Positions 25,048-32,244 of a stretch of 64,000 nucleotides of DNA are shown piece by piece. The notes under the pieces were generated by a model. The model did not search any database. It saw only the letters and a list, made by a program, of their open reading frames with translations, and was not told the origin of the DNA. The DNA lies in assembly GCF_020177265.1 (NCBI RefSeq), contig NZ_JAIVMC010000006.1, forward strand, positions 124,001-188,000. Reading direction: 5' to 3'. The DNA comes from Pseudooceanicola marinus. GTDB lineage: Bacteria; Pseudomonadota; Alphaproteobacteria; Rhodobacterales; Rhodobacteraceae. Position 1 is the stretch's first letter. Every line of letters begins with the position of its first letter. The position numbers and the translations under genes are program-made.

Positions 25048-25785
25048 TCATGGCATGTAGGCGCCGCCGTTGACGTGCAGGATCTGGCCCGTCACGTAGG
25101 CGGCTGCGGCGGATAGCAGGAACAGGATGGGGCCGGTCACGTCGCCCGGTCTGGCGATGCGGCCCATGGGGTTGAAGGCGCCGTAGGCGTCGATGTCGAA
25201 GCGCGGCGGCGCGTCCTCGTCCGAACGGCCGGTGCCGCCAGTCAGGAAGGCGGTGTCGACCGCCGAGGGGGCGACGCAGTTGACCCGGATGTCGGGCGCC
25301 AGTTCCAGCGCCAGCTGCCTGGTCAGCATGGCGATCCCGGCCTTGGAAATCGCGTAGGGCCCATAGCCGGGCCGCGCGAAATGCCCCAGGCCCGAGCCCG
25401 TCATCACCAGCGCCCCGCCCCGGGAAATGCGCGGCGCCAGGGCGCGGGCGGCGAAGAATGCGGAGTTGAGGTTGCCGTCGATGGCCGAGGTCCAGGCCTC
25501 GGGCGTCTGCTCCAGCGCGGGCTGCGCCTCGGTCGCATAGCCGCAGAGGTTCACCAGGCCGGCCAGCTCGGGCAGGTCGGCAGCGACGGCCTCCAACGCG
25601 ACCGCATCGGTGGCGTCCACGCCGATGCAGGTCACCCCGGGCTGCGGATGCGCCGCGATGGAGCGCGGCAGGTCCAGCACGATGGGCCGGTAGCCCGCGG
25701 CCTGGGCATCGCACACCAGCTGGCGCCCGATGCCGCCGCAGCCGCCCAGGATGGCCAGGGCGCCGAGGGGAGCGGCGCCGGTCAT
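25048..25785 (-). CDS. Short-chain dehydrogenase/reductase (SDR)
   Basis: The 245-residue protein is a classical SDR. It has the cofactor motif GGCGGIGRQL near residues 14-23, a Ser in the MTGSG stretch, and the YGPYAISK catalytic Tyr/Lys motif near residues 148-155. The C-terminal ILHVNGGAYMP ending is typical. The NAG motif is altered to NLCG (LVNLCGYA), a mild variation. The start overlaps the stop of the upstream monooxygenase (ATGA). SDRs interconvert alcohols and ketones with NAD(P). Here it probably oxidises a hydroxylated intermediate before the aldehyde dehydrogenase acts. Confidence 0.92.
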   Translation of the reverse strand: MTGAAPLGALAILGGCGGIGRQLVCDAQAAGYRPIVLDLPRSIAAHPQPGVTCIGVDATDAVALEAVAADLPELAGLVNLCGYATEAQPALEQTPEAWTSAIDGNLNSAFFAARALAPRISRGGALVMTGSGLGHFARPGYGPYAISKAGIAMLTRQLALELAPDIRVNCVAPSAVDTAFLTGGTGRSDEDAPPRFDIDAYGAFNPMGRIARPGDVTGPILFLLSAAAAYVTGQILHVNGGAYMP

Positions 25786-26954
25786 GCCAGCTCCTCGGTG
25801 CGGCGCAGGCCGGTGATCATCGAGGAGCGCAGCAGGAACTCGCGCGCCTTGGCGGGATCGGCGGCGATGGATTGCAGCCGGTGCAGATGCGCCAGGCGTT
25901 CCTCTTCGTCGGTGGTGTTCATGCGGCGGCGGTTCTCATCCGCCTGGGCCAGGATGTCGTCGCGGGCGATCGGGCGGCGTTGCGCCTCATAGGCATCCAG
26001 CCGCGCGGGATCGGCGCCACCCGCCACCTCGGCCAGCTTTTCCGCCAGGTTGAAGGCGTCATGCACGCCGCCGTTCAACCCCATGCCGCCCTTCGGGCTG
26101 TTGAGGTGCGCCGCATCCCCGCAGAGGAACAGCATCCCCTTGCGATAGGTCGAGGCAACGCGGCGATGCACCCGGTAGATCCGCTTCTCCTCGATGTCGA
26201 TGTCGCCGGCCTCGGGCACGACGGAGCGGGTCTGCGTGCGGATCGAGGCATCGGTCAGCGCCTCCTCCGGGTCCTGCCCCGGCTCCGGGTGCAGCGAGAT
26301 GCGCCACAGGTCAGGCAGGCGCAGCAGGGAATAGGTGCCGCCGGGTTTCCAGATGTAATTGACGCCCGACAGCCCCTCCAGGTGATCCTCGAAGGGGAAA
26401 TGGGTGGTCACCAGGATGGTGCTTTCGGGATAGGTCGTGCCCTCGAACTCGGCGCCGACCGCCTTGCGGACCAGGCTGCGCGCCCCGTCGCAGCCGACCA
26501 GCGCCCAGCCGCGGTAGGCCTGCCCGTTCGCGGTCAGGCTGACGCCGCTCGCGTCCTGATCCACCGCCGTGACCTCGGCGCCGAACTGCACCGTGCCCTC
26601 GGGCAGCAGCTCCAGCAGGGCGCGGCTGAGGTTGGCCTGGCGACATTGGAGGCGATAGGGATGTTTCGTGTCATCCTTCAGCACGCCCAGGTCGAACTCC
26701 GCCTTTTCGCCGGTGGTGTGCATGCGGATCTGCCAGGTGGGCGTGATCTGCCCCGCCGCGATCAGCTTGTCGGTGATGCCCACGGCGTCGAACATGTCCA
26801 GCGTCGGCGGATGGAAGGTCGAGGCGCGCAGCTGGTCGGAGATCTCCTCATCCGACTCGAAGACCTTCACGTCGAACCCGGCGCCGACCAGACGCCAGGC
26901 CAGGGTCAACCCGACCGGGCCCGCGCCCACGATAAGTATTGTCCTGTCCGCCAC
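25782..26954 (-). CDS. FAD-dependent monooxygenase (PHBH-type)
   Basis: I chose the GTG at 26954, which follows GGAAGGAAAG; an ATG at 26999 would add 15 residues of untypical sequence. The 390-residue protein has the FAD motif ILIVGAGPVGLTLAWRL at residues 6-22. The DG motif follows (ALVGCDGARSLVRKAVG), then the second FAD motif GDAAHLNSPKGGMGLNGG near residues 280-297. These define class A flavin hydroxylases, which use NAD(P)H and oxygen to hydroxylate aromatic or heteroaromatic rings. It heads the catabolic operon and is divergent from a GntR regulator. Confidence 0.92.
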   Translation of the reverse strand: MADRTILIVGAGPVGLTLAWRLVGAGFDVKVFESDEEISDQLRASTFHPPTLDMFDAVGITDKLIAAGQITPTWQIRMHTTGEKAEFDLGVLKDDTKHPYRLQCRQANLSRALLELLPEGTVQFGAEVTAVDQDASGVSLTANGQAYRGWALVGCDGARSLVRKAVGAEFEGTTYPESTILVTTHFPFEDHLEGLSGVNYIWKPGGTYSLLRLPDLWRISLHPEPGQDPEEALTDASIRTQTRSVVPEAGDIDIEEKRIYRVHRRVASTYRKGMLFLCGDAAHLNSPKGGMGLNGGVHDAFNLAEKLAEVAGGADPARLDAYEAQRRPIARDDILAQADENRRRMNTTDEEERLAHLHRLQSIAADPAKAREFLLRSSMITGLRRTEELA

Positions 26955-27004
26955 GTCGGTCTTTCCTTCCCTGCAACAGCGTGGGAGGAGGATCCGCATG
27001 CTGT

Positions 27005-27057
27005 TGGCATATTGTTATATCAATAGACCATTTCATTTGGCATATAGATATATCAAT
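27005..27057. promoter_or_regulatory. Tandem operator repeats in the divergent GntR promoter
   Basis: Two 20-base copies differing at two positions lie on the same strand 33 bases apart: TGGCATATTGTTATATCAAT at 27005-27024 and TGGCATATAGATATATCAAT at 27038-27057. The region is strikingly AT-rich. It sits between the monooxygenase start and the GntR start, so it is a good candidate for binding two GntR dimers and controlling both directions. Confidence 0.65.
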
Positions 27058-27107
27058 GAGTCAATGATTAAGATCGGAAGACCCCTTCCCGGACGAGAGG
27101 CGGATTT

Positions 27108-27914
27108 GTGACAGCCCAAAATAGTGCCACACTGGACCCGGCTTCGCCGGTGCCGCTCTACCAGCAGCTGTTCCTGCTGCTGCGCGACCAGATCAACGGC
27201 GGCGCCCTGCGCCCGGGGCAGAAGATCATGGGAGAAGCGGACCTGTGCCTGGCCTATGATGTCTCGCGGATCACCGCGAAACGCGCGCTGAATGAACTGG
27301 CCGATACCGGGCTGGTGGTGCGCCAGCGCGGGCGCGGCACGCGGGTCTCCGACCGGCTGCCGCCCAGACCGATGAAATCCAGTATTGACGGGCTGTTAGA
27401 GACCGTGGGCCAGATGGGCCGCGACACATCGGTGAAGGTGCTGTTCACCGGATTGCGCCCAGTGCCGGCGGATGTGGCCGCACAGCTTGACCTCAAACCA
27501 GGGGAGGAGGCGCTGCAGACCCAGCGGGTGCGCGCCCTGGGCGATCAGCCGGTTTCCTACCTCGACGCCTGGGTGCCCAGCGACATCGGCGCCCGGATCA
27601 TGGGGCAGGAACCGTCGCAGGTGCCGGTGCTGATCCAGCTGGAACAGGCGGGCGTTGCCGTCTCCTCGGCCACCCAGACGATCAGCGCGACCCTGGCCGA
27701 TGCCACCTCTGCCCAGGCCCTGGGCGTGCCCATGGGTGCCCCCCTGATCGATTCGCGCCGGGTCGTCTTCGACGCCGAGGACCGCCCCGTGGAGGTCATC
27801 CGCGTGCTCTATCGCCCGGAAATGTATCAATACGAAATTTCGATGCGCCGGGTGCAGGGCGACAACGGTCGCGCCTGGATCCCCGGCACGCCAGCGGCCG
27901 TGCCGCAGGGCTAA
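27108..27914 (+). CDS. GntR-family (HutC subfamily, UTRA domain) transcriptional regulator
   Basis: The 268-residue protein starts at a GTG behind GAGAGGCGG. An N-terminal winged HTH (residues about 15-80; LCLAYDVSRITAKRALNEL) is followed by a UTRA ligand-binding domain (residues about 95-245). The UTRA part has the typical LDAWVPSDIG and YRPEMYQYEISM stretches. HutC-type regulators usually repress catabolic operons until they bind a pathway compound. The tandem repeats at 27005-27057 are its likely operators. It is divergent from the monooxygenase operon and is followed by the isochorismatase-fold gene. Confidence 0.93.
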   Translation: MTAQNSATLDPASPVPLYQQLFLLLRDQINGGALRPGQKIMGEADLCLAYDVSRITAKRALNELADTGLVVRQRGRGTRVSDRLPPRPMKSSIDGLLETVGQMGRDTSVKVLFTGLRPVPADVAAQLDLKPGEEALQTQRVRALGDQPVSYLDAWVPSDIGARIMGQEPSQVPVLIQLEQAGVAVSSATQTISATLADATSAQALGVPMGAPLIDSRRVVFDAEDRPVEVIRVLYRPEMYQYEISMRRVQGDNGRAWIPGTPAAVPQG

Positions 27915-27966
27915 CCCCCTGCCCCGGCCCCGCGCCCGCCTCTCTCCCCACTCGAAAGGACCCAAG

Positions 27967-28572
27967 ATGAGCCATGCCTTCGATCCCGCGCGCAGCGCGC
28001 TGCTGACCATCGACCTGCAGAACGACTTCCTCGACCCCAAGGGCGCCTATGGCCGCGCCGGCCAGACCGCCGCCGAGATCCTGGAGCTGCCCAGCCGCAT
28101 CCGCCCCGTCGCCGACGCGCTGCGCGCCAAGGGGGGCAGCTATGTCTCCGCCCAGTTCACCCTGGTGCCGCACGAGGGGCGCGAGCCGCTGATCGCGCCG
28201 CACCTGAAGGAGCTGCGCCCCTTCCTGGGCAAGGGCGATTTCGAGCCTGGCGCCTGGGGGCACCAGCTGGTCGACAGCCTGGCGCCGGCGGATTTCACCG
28301 TGGAGAAGATCAACTATTCGGCCTTCTACCAGACCCGGCTGGAATACATCCTGCGCTATATCGGGGTCGACACGCTGATCGTCGGCGGCATCGTCACCAA
28401 TGGCGGCGTGGCCAGTACCCTGCGCGACGCGCACCTGCGCGGCATCCATACCATCATGCTGTCCGACGGCTGTGCCGCCTTCAAGCAGGAGGTGCATGAC
28501 GCCACCCTCGTCTCGCTGGGCTCGGTGACCGAGATCATGACCTGCGCCGAGGCCGCCGCGATGATCGGCTGA
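27967..28572 (+). CDS. Isochorismatase/cysteine hydrolase-fold protein lacking the family cysteine
   Basis: The 201-residue protein has the isochorismatase-family layout: catalytic-type Asp16 in LTIDLQNDFL, Lys114 in VEKINYSAF and the later cis-peptide region. At the position where amidase-type members have Cys (TN-x-C-V), this protein reads TNGGV, so residue 147 is Gly. The DNA (ACC AAT GGC GGC GTG) is unambiguous. It may therefore act like isochorismatases that do not use Cys, or it may have lost hydrolase activity. GAAAGGA precedes the ATG at 27967. It follows the GntR gene by 52 bases and probably belongs to the catabolic cluster. Confidence 0.85.
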   Translation: MSHAFDPARSALLTIDLQNDFLDPKGAYGRAGQTAAEILELPSRIRPVADALRAKGGSYVSAQFTLVPHEGREPLIAPHLKELRPFLGKGDFEPGAWGHQLVDSLAPADFTVEKINYSAFYQTRLEYILRYIGVDTLIVGGIVTNGGVASTLRDAHLRGIHTIMLSDGCAAFKQEVHDATLVSLGSVTEIMTCAEAAAMIG

Positions 28573-28596
28573 GACGCCAGCCAGCACAGACACGGA

Positions 28597-28625
28597 AAAG
28601 GGGCGGCCCAGCGGACCGCCCCTTT
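28597..28625. terminator. Bidirectional rho-independent terminator
   Basis: AAAGGGGCGG and CCGCCCCTTT form a perfect 10-base-pair stem with a 9-base loop, ending in TTTCTC on the plus strand and a matching T-run on the minus strand. It separates the convergent isochorismatase-fold and lyase genes. Confidence 0.85.
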
Positions 28626-28655
28626 CTCACTCCAGCCCCGGCATCCCGGGCGCGG

Positions 28656-29516
28656 TCACTCGTATTTCGCGCCGTGCGCCAGCATCTCCGGCAGGCCGAT
28701 CACGCCGTTCAGTTCATCGAAATCGGCCATGCGTTCCTTGAAGGGCGCGTTGGAGCCGTTTTCCTTCAGCGAGGCATAATAGGCCTGGCCCTGGCGCAGC
28801 ATGGCGCGGGCGATGCCGCCGGGGAAAATCACCACGCGGAAGCCGCGCTCGTGCAGCTCGGTGGCCGAACCCATGGGGGTCATGCCGCCCTCGACCATGT
28901 TCGCCAGCAGCGGCAAGCGCGCGCTGAACCTCTCGGCAATCTGGCCCATCTGCTCCAGCGAGCGGGGCGCCTCGATGAAGAGCACGTCGGCGCCAGCCTC
29001 CACGTACATCTCCGCCCGTTCCAGCGCCGCGTCAAACCCCTCGACCGCGATGGCATCGGTGCGGGCGATGATCTGGAAGTCGTCCGAGCGACGGGCATCA
29101 ACGGCGGCGTGGATCTTGCCCACCATCTCGGCCGCTGGGATCAGCTTCTTGCCCGCCAGGTGTCCACAGCGTTTCGGGAAGGACTGATCCTCCATCTGGA
29201 TCGCCTGGGCGCCGGCGCGTTCAAACCCGCGCACCGTGCGCTGCACGTTCAGCGCGTTGCCGAAGCCCGTGTCGCCATCGACGATCATCGGCAGGCCGAC
29301 ACGATCGGTGATCAGCTCGATCGTGGAAATCACCTCGGAGACGGAGACCAGGCCGATGTCGGGACGCCCCAGCCGGGTGTAGGCGATCGAAGCGCCGGAA
29401 AGATAGAGCGCATCGAAGCCCGCCTGCTCGGCCAGCAGCGCCGTGAAGGCGTCATAGACCCCGGGGGCCACGAGGCCACGGGCGGGGTCGGCCAGAAGGG
29501 TCTTCAGTTTGGTCAT
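28656..29516 (-). CDS. Isocitrate lyase/PEP mutase superfamily C-C lyase (dimethylmalate/methylisocitrate lyase-like)
   Basis: The 286-residue protein has the superfamily TIM-barrel pattern: YLSGASIAYTRLG near residues 38-50, the metal-binding VDGDTGFGN at about 79-87, and the gating loop MEDQSFPKRCGHLAGK with Cys117. That Cys is retained in lyases (isocitrate, 2-methylisocitrate and 2,3-dimethylmalate lyases) and lost in several oxaloacetate decarboxylases, so a lyase is favoured. It would split a 2-alkylmalate-type acid, in the best-known case giving pyruvate plus a short acid. It overlaps the GntR gene by 4 bases and is divergent from a TctCBA transporter and a LeuCD-type hydro-lyase. Confidence 0.88.
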   Translation of the reverse strand: MTKLKTLLADPARGLVAPGVYDAFTALLAEQAGFDALYLSGASIAYTRLGRPDIGLVSVSEVISTIELITDRVGLPMIVDGDTGFGNALNVQRTVRGFERAGAQAIQMEDQSFPKRCGHLAGKKLIPAAEMVGKIHAAVDARRSDDFQIIARTDAIAVEGFDAALERAEMYVEAGADVLFIEAPRSLEQMGQIAERFSARLPLLANMVEGGMTPMGSATELHERGFRVVIFPGGIARAMLRQGQAYYASLKENGSNAPFKERMADFDELNGVIGLPEMLAHGAKYE

Positions 29517-30349
29517 GTATCGGCTCCGGTCGTGGTGTCTTTCGTCGTCCAGATGTCCGCCGCGGGGGTCCGGCTGCGGTGATAATCCATCTGGTGTTCA
29601 TAGGTGTCGGGGCGGTAGAGGCCGGTGATGTATTCCACCACCTGTCCCTGCTCGTCCTCGACCTGGCGGCGCACCGACAGCAGGGCCTCGCCCGGCTCGA
29701 TGCGCAGCAGCTGCGCCACCTCGGGGGTGGCCAGTTTCGCGGTGATCGCCTGGCTGGCGCTGGCGATGCGGTGGCCGGCGCGTTCGATCAGGCGCAGCAG
29801 CGGCGTGCGCTGCAGCTCCTCGGCGGTGAAGCTGCGGCCGATCTGCTCGGGCAGCCAGGTCGTCAGGTGGCTGAAGGGCACGCCCTCGTGGCTGCGCACG
29901 CGCACGGCGCGCTGCATGACGGTGCCCGGGGCCACGCCCATGGCGGCACAGACCTGCGCCGGCGCAGCGGCATAGGTCAGCTCGATCAGCGCCACGTCGG
30001 TCTGCAGGCCCATGGCCACCAGGTTCTCGATATTGCCCGACAGGCTGGCGCCCACGGGCGACGGCGTGCCGCGCCCGCGCACGAAGGTGCCCCGGCCGCG
30101 CTGCCGTTCGACCCAGCCTTCCTGGGTCAGCCGGTCCATCGCCTTGCGGATGGTGATGCGCGACACGTCGAACCGTTCGGCCAGCGACATCTCCCCCGCC
30201 ATCGGCGCGTCGTCGGTATAGACCCCGTCCTCGATCTCCTGCCGGAGGATCAGGTAGACGCGGTGATGCTTGGGCAAGAGGCCATCGTCCTTCCGGGCCT
30301 CGCCCTGGGCATCTGGGCCCGCGCGTCCGGGCCGCGACATTTCTGCCAT
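29513..30349 (-). CDS. GntR-family (HutC subfamily, UTRA domain) transcriptional regulator
   Basis: I chose the ATG at 30349 behind AGAGGA, giving 278 residues; an open extension to 30412 reads through the promoter region. It has a winged HTH at about residues 27-95 (SLAERFDVSRITIRKAMDRL, then a GRGTFV wing) and a UTRA domain at about 115-255 (HLTTWLPEQIG, ITGLYRPDTYEHQM). It overlaps the downstream lyase gene by 4 bases, so regulator and enzyme are co-expressed. A palindromic site at 30418-30439 lies between this gene and tctC and is its likely operator. Confidence 0.92.
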   Translation of the reverse strand: MAEMSRPGRAGPDAQGEARKDDGLLPKHHRVYLILRQEIEDGVYTDDAPMAGEMSLAERFDVSRITIRKAMDRLTQEGWVERQRGRGTFVRGRGTPSPVGASLSGNIENLVAMGLQTDVALIELTYAAAPAQVCAAMGVAPGTVMQRAVRVRSHEGVPFSHLTTWLPEQIGRSFTAEELQRTPLLRLIERAGHRIASASQAITAKLATPEVAQLLRIEPGEALLSVRRQVEDEQGQVVEYITGLYRPDTYEHQMDYHRSRTPAADIWTTKDTTTGADT

Positions 30350-30417
30350 GGGCTGTTCCTCTGTCTCCTCCTGATTGAACAAAGTGTTACCCGCATTCCG
30401 TGTCAAACCCAAGCCTA

Positions 30418-30439
30418 AATGTTATATTGACATGACATT
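30418..30439. promoter_or_regulatory. Candidate GntR operator between divergent genes
   Basis: AATGT at 30418-30422 and ACATT at 30435-30439 form an inverted repeat around TTATATTGACATG-like AT-rich sequence. It is the only AT-rich palindrome in the 150-base divergent promoter region of the GntR/lyase and tctC units. Confidence 0.45.
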
Positions 30440-30501
30440 AAGACTTGATAGCTTTCGGCACAGGCGGACATGCCTGTCCGCAGAGCATTTGGGAGGAAAC
30501 C

Positions 30502-31518
30502 ATGTTCACTATGACCGGGGCCCCGCGCCGCCGCTTTCTTGCCGTCGCAGCCGCCACGCTGGTCGTGGCCGGCCTGTCGCTGACCGCGGGCCAGGCCACG
30601 GCCCAGACCGACTGGCCCGAAGATCCGATCACCATCGTCGTGCCCTTCAACGCCGGCGGCTCCGCCGACCGCATGGCGCGCACCCTGACCGATCCGCTGT
30701 CCGAGGAACTGGGCGTGCCCGTGGTGGTCGAGAACCGCCCAGGCGGCGCCGGTGGCCTGGGCGCCACCTATGTCGCGCGCCAGTCCGATCCGGACGGCAA
30801 CACCCTGCTGCTGATGCAGGCCACCCCCTACCTGGCGAACGCCATCCTGGTCGGCGGCGCCCCGGTGCAATGGGAGGACTTCCGCTTCCTCAACGCGCAG
30901 TGGAACGACTACGCCATCGTCGCCGTGCACCAGGACAGCCCCTATGAGACCTTCGACCAGCTGGTCGAGGCGATGAAGGAACCGGGCGCCGTGTCCTCGG
31001 GCATCATCTATGGCAACGGTGGCCACCTGCAGACCCTGGTCGCCATGGACGCGCTGGAGATCCCGCAGGACAACGTGCGTTTCGTCACCTATGACGGCGG
31101 CGCTCCGCTGCGCACCGCGCTGGCCGGCAACCAGGTCGATTTCGAGATCCTGGCCGCGCGCGGTGCCGCCTCGATCATGGACAGCCTGCGCGTCCTGGCC
31201 GTGGTCAACGACAGCAACCCCGACGAGATGGACGCGCCGCTGCTGAACGACGCCCTGGAAGAGCTGGGCGCCGAGCGTCAGCCGATCATCGGCGGCAACG
31301 TGACCGGCCTGCTGGTGCCCGCCGCCTTCGAGAGCGACTACCCCGAGCGCTATTCCAAGCTGGTCGCGGCCTATGAAGCCGTGGTCACCTCGGAGGACTA
31401 CAAGGCCGCCGCCGCCGAAGCGGGCGTGGGCGCCGACTGGGTCGGCCCCGAGGCCAGCCAGCAGCTGGTCGACGACGCCTTCTCCGCCCTGTCGGAGCTG
31501 TCGGACGTGGTGAACTGA
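30502..31518 (+). CDS. tctC: Tripartite tricarboxylate transporter substrate-binding protein (TctC)
   Basis: The 338-residue product starts at the ATG at 30502 behind GGGAGGAAA. It has a twin-arginine-type signal peptide (APRRRFLAVAAATLVVAG, cleavage near residue 34), so export may be through Tat. The mature protein has TctC-family landmarks: ITIVVPFNAGGSADRMAR near residues 43-60 and NRPGGAGGLGATYVAR further on. It is a periplasmic carboxylate receptor. It is followed by tctB and tctA, but a strong hairpin lies in between. Confidence 0.93.
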   Translation: MFTMTGAPRRRFLAVAAATLVVAGLSLTAGQATAQTDWPEDPITIVVPFNAGGSADRMARTLTDPLSEELGVPVVVENRPGGAGGLGATYVARQSDPDGNTLLLMQATPYLANAILVGGAPVQWEDFRFLNAQWNDYAIVAVHQDSPYETFDQLVEAMKEPGAVSSGIIYGNGGHLQTLVAMDALEIPQDNVRFVTYDGGAPLRTALAGNQVDFEILAARGAASIMDSLRVLAVVNDSNPDEMDAPLLNDALEELGAERQPIIGGNVTGLLVPAAFESDYPERYSKLVAAYEAVVTSEDYKAAAAEAGVGADWVGPEASQQLVDDAFSALSELSDVVN

Positions 31519-31577
31519 TCCCGCGCGCAGCATCGCAGCCCCCGGGCCGGTCCTCGAGCCGGCCCGGAGCACCCAAA

Positions 31578-31612
31578 GCCCGCCCGCCGCGCATCCCGTG
31601 CGGCGGGCGGGC
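31578..31612 (+). terminator. Strong intra-operon hairpin between tctC and tctB
   Basis: GCCCGCCCGCCGC and GCGGCGGGCGGGC pair perfectly over 13 bases with a 9-base loop; AAA before and CTT after extend it weakly. It lies 60 bases after tctC and 66 before tctB. It may partly terminate or protect tctC mRNA so that the receptor is made in excess. Confidence 0.7.
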
Positions 31613-31677
31613 CTTCCGGCTCCGGGCCGGACGCCGCACGGGCGGCATCACGCAGGACATGAGGGAGGGGCCGCAGG

Positions 31678-32169
31678 ATGGCCGATGACATGCAGATGAG
31701 CGCCGCGCAGCCGGAGGAGACGCCGACGCGCCGACGCTGGGGCGCCCTGGTCTTTGCCCTCGTGCTGGCCGGCGCCATGGTCTTCTACGCCTGGTCGGTG
31801 ATGGACATCGCCCGCAACCTGACAGACTACCTGCTGATCCTGCCCGCCGCCGTGATCGGCGTGGCCGCCGCCCTCTGGGCCGGGCTGGCCGACCTGCGCC
31901 CCGCGAAGGGACTGGCCGCCCTGACCCGGCGCAGCCTGCGCGAGGAGGTGAAACCGATCGCGCTGCTGGTGCTGACGGTGCTCTACGCCTGTTCCGCCCC
32001 CTTCCTGGGCTTCGACATCGCCACCGCGCTGTTCATCGCCCTGGCCCTGCTGCTGCAGGGGGAACGCAGCTGGTGGAAGATCGCCGTCGCGGCCCTGCCC
32101 GGCGCGGCGCTGATCACCTGGGTCTTCGTCGACCTGCTGGCGGTGCGCATGCCCGTCACCCTGTTCTGA
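31678..32169 (+). CDS. tctB: Tripartite tricarboxylate transporter small permease (TctB)
   Basis: The 163-residue protein has four hydrophobic helices (LVFALVLAGAMVFYAW, LLILPAAVIGVAAALWAG, IALLVLTVLYACSAPFLG, and IAVAALPGAALITWVFV) as expected for TctB. The conserved FDIATALFIALALLL stretch follows the third helix. Upstream GGAGGGG gives a good ribosome site for the ATG at 31678. It forms the membrane complex with TctA. Its sequence is the least conserved part of the transporter, so position and topology carry most weight. Confidence 0.9.
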   Translation: MADDMQMSAAQPEETPTRRRWGALVFALVLAGAMVFYAWSVMDIARNLTDYLLILPAAVIGVAAALWAGLADLRPAKGLAALTRRSLREEVKPIALLVLTVLYACSAPFLGFDIATALFIALALLLQGERSWWKIAVAALPGAALITWVFVDLLAVRMPVTLF

Positions 32170-32244
32170 TCCCCCGCCCCAGACATTCGCACCCGGCGCC
32201 CGGCGCCGGGTCCGGCCAAAGACAACCCTTCGGGACCTGACCCC

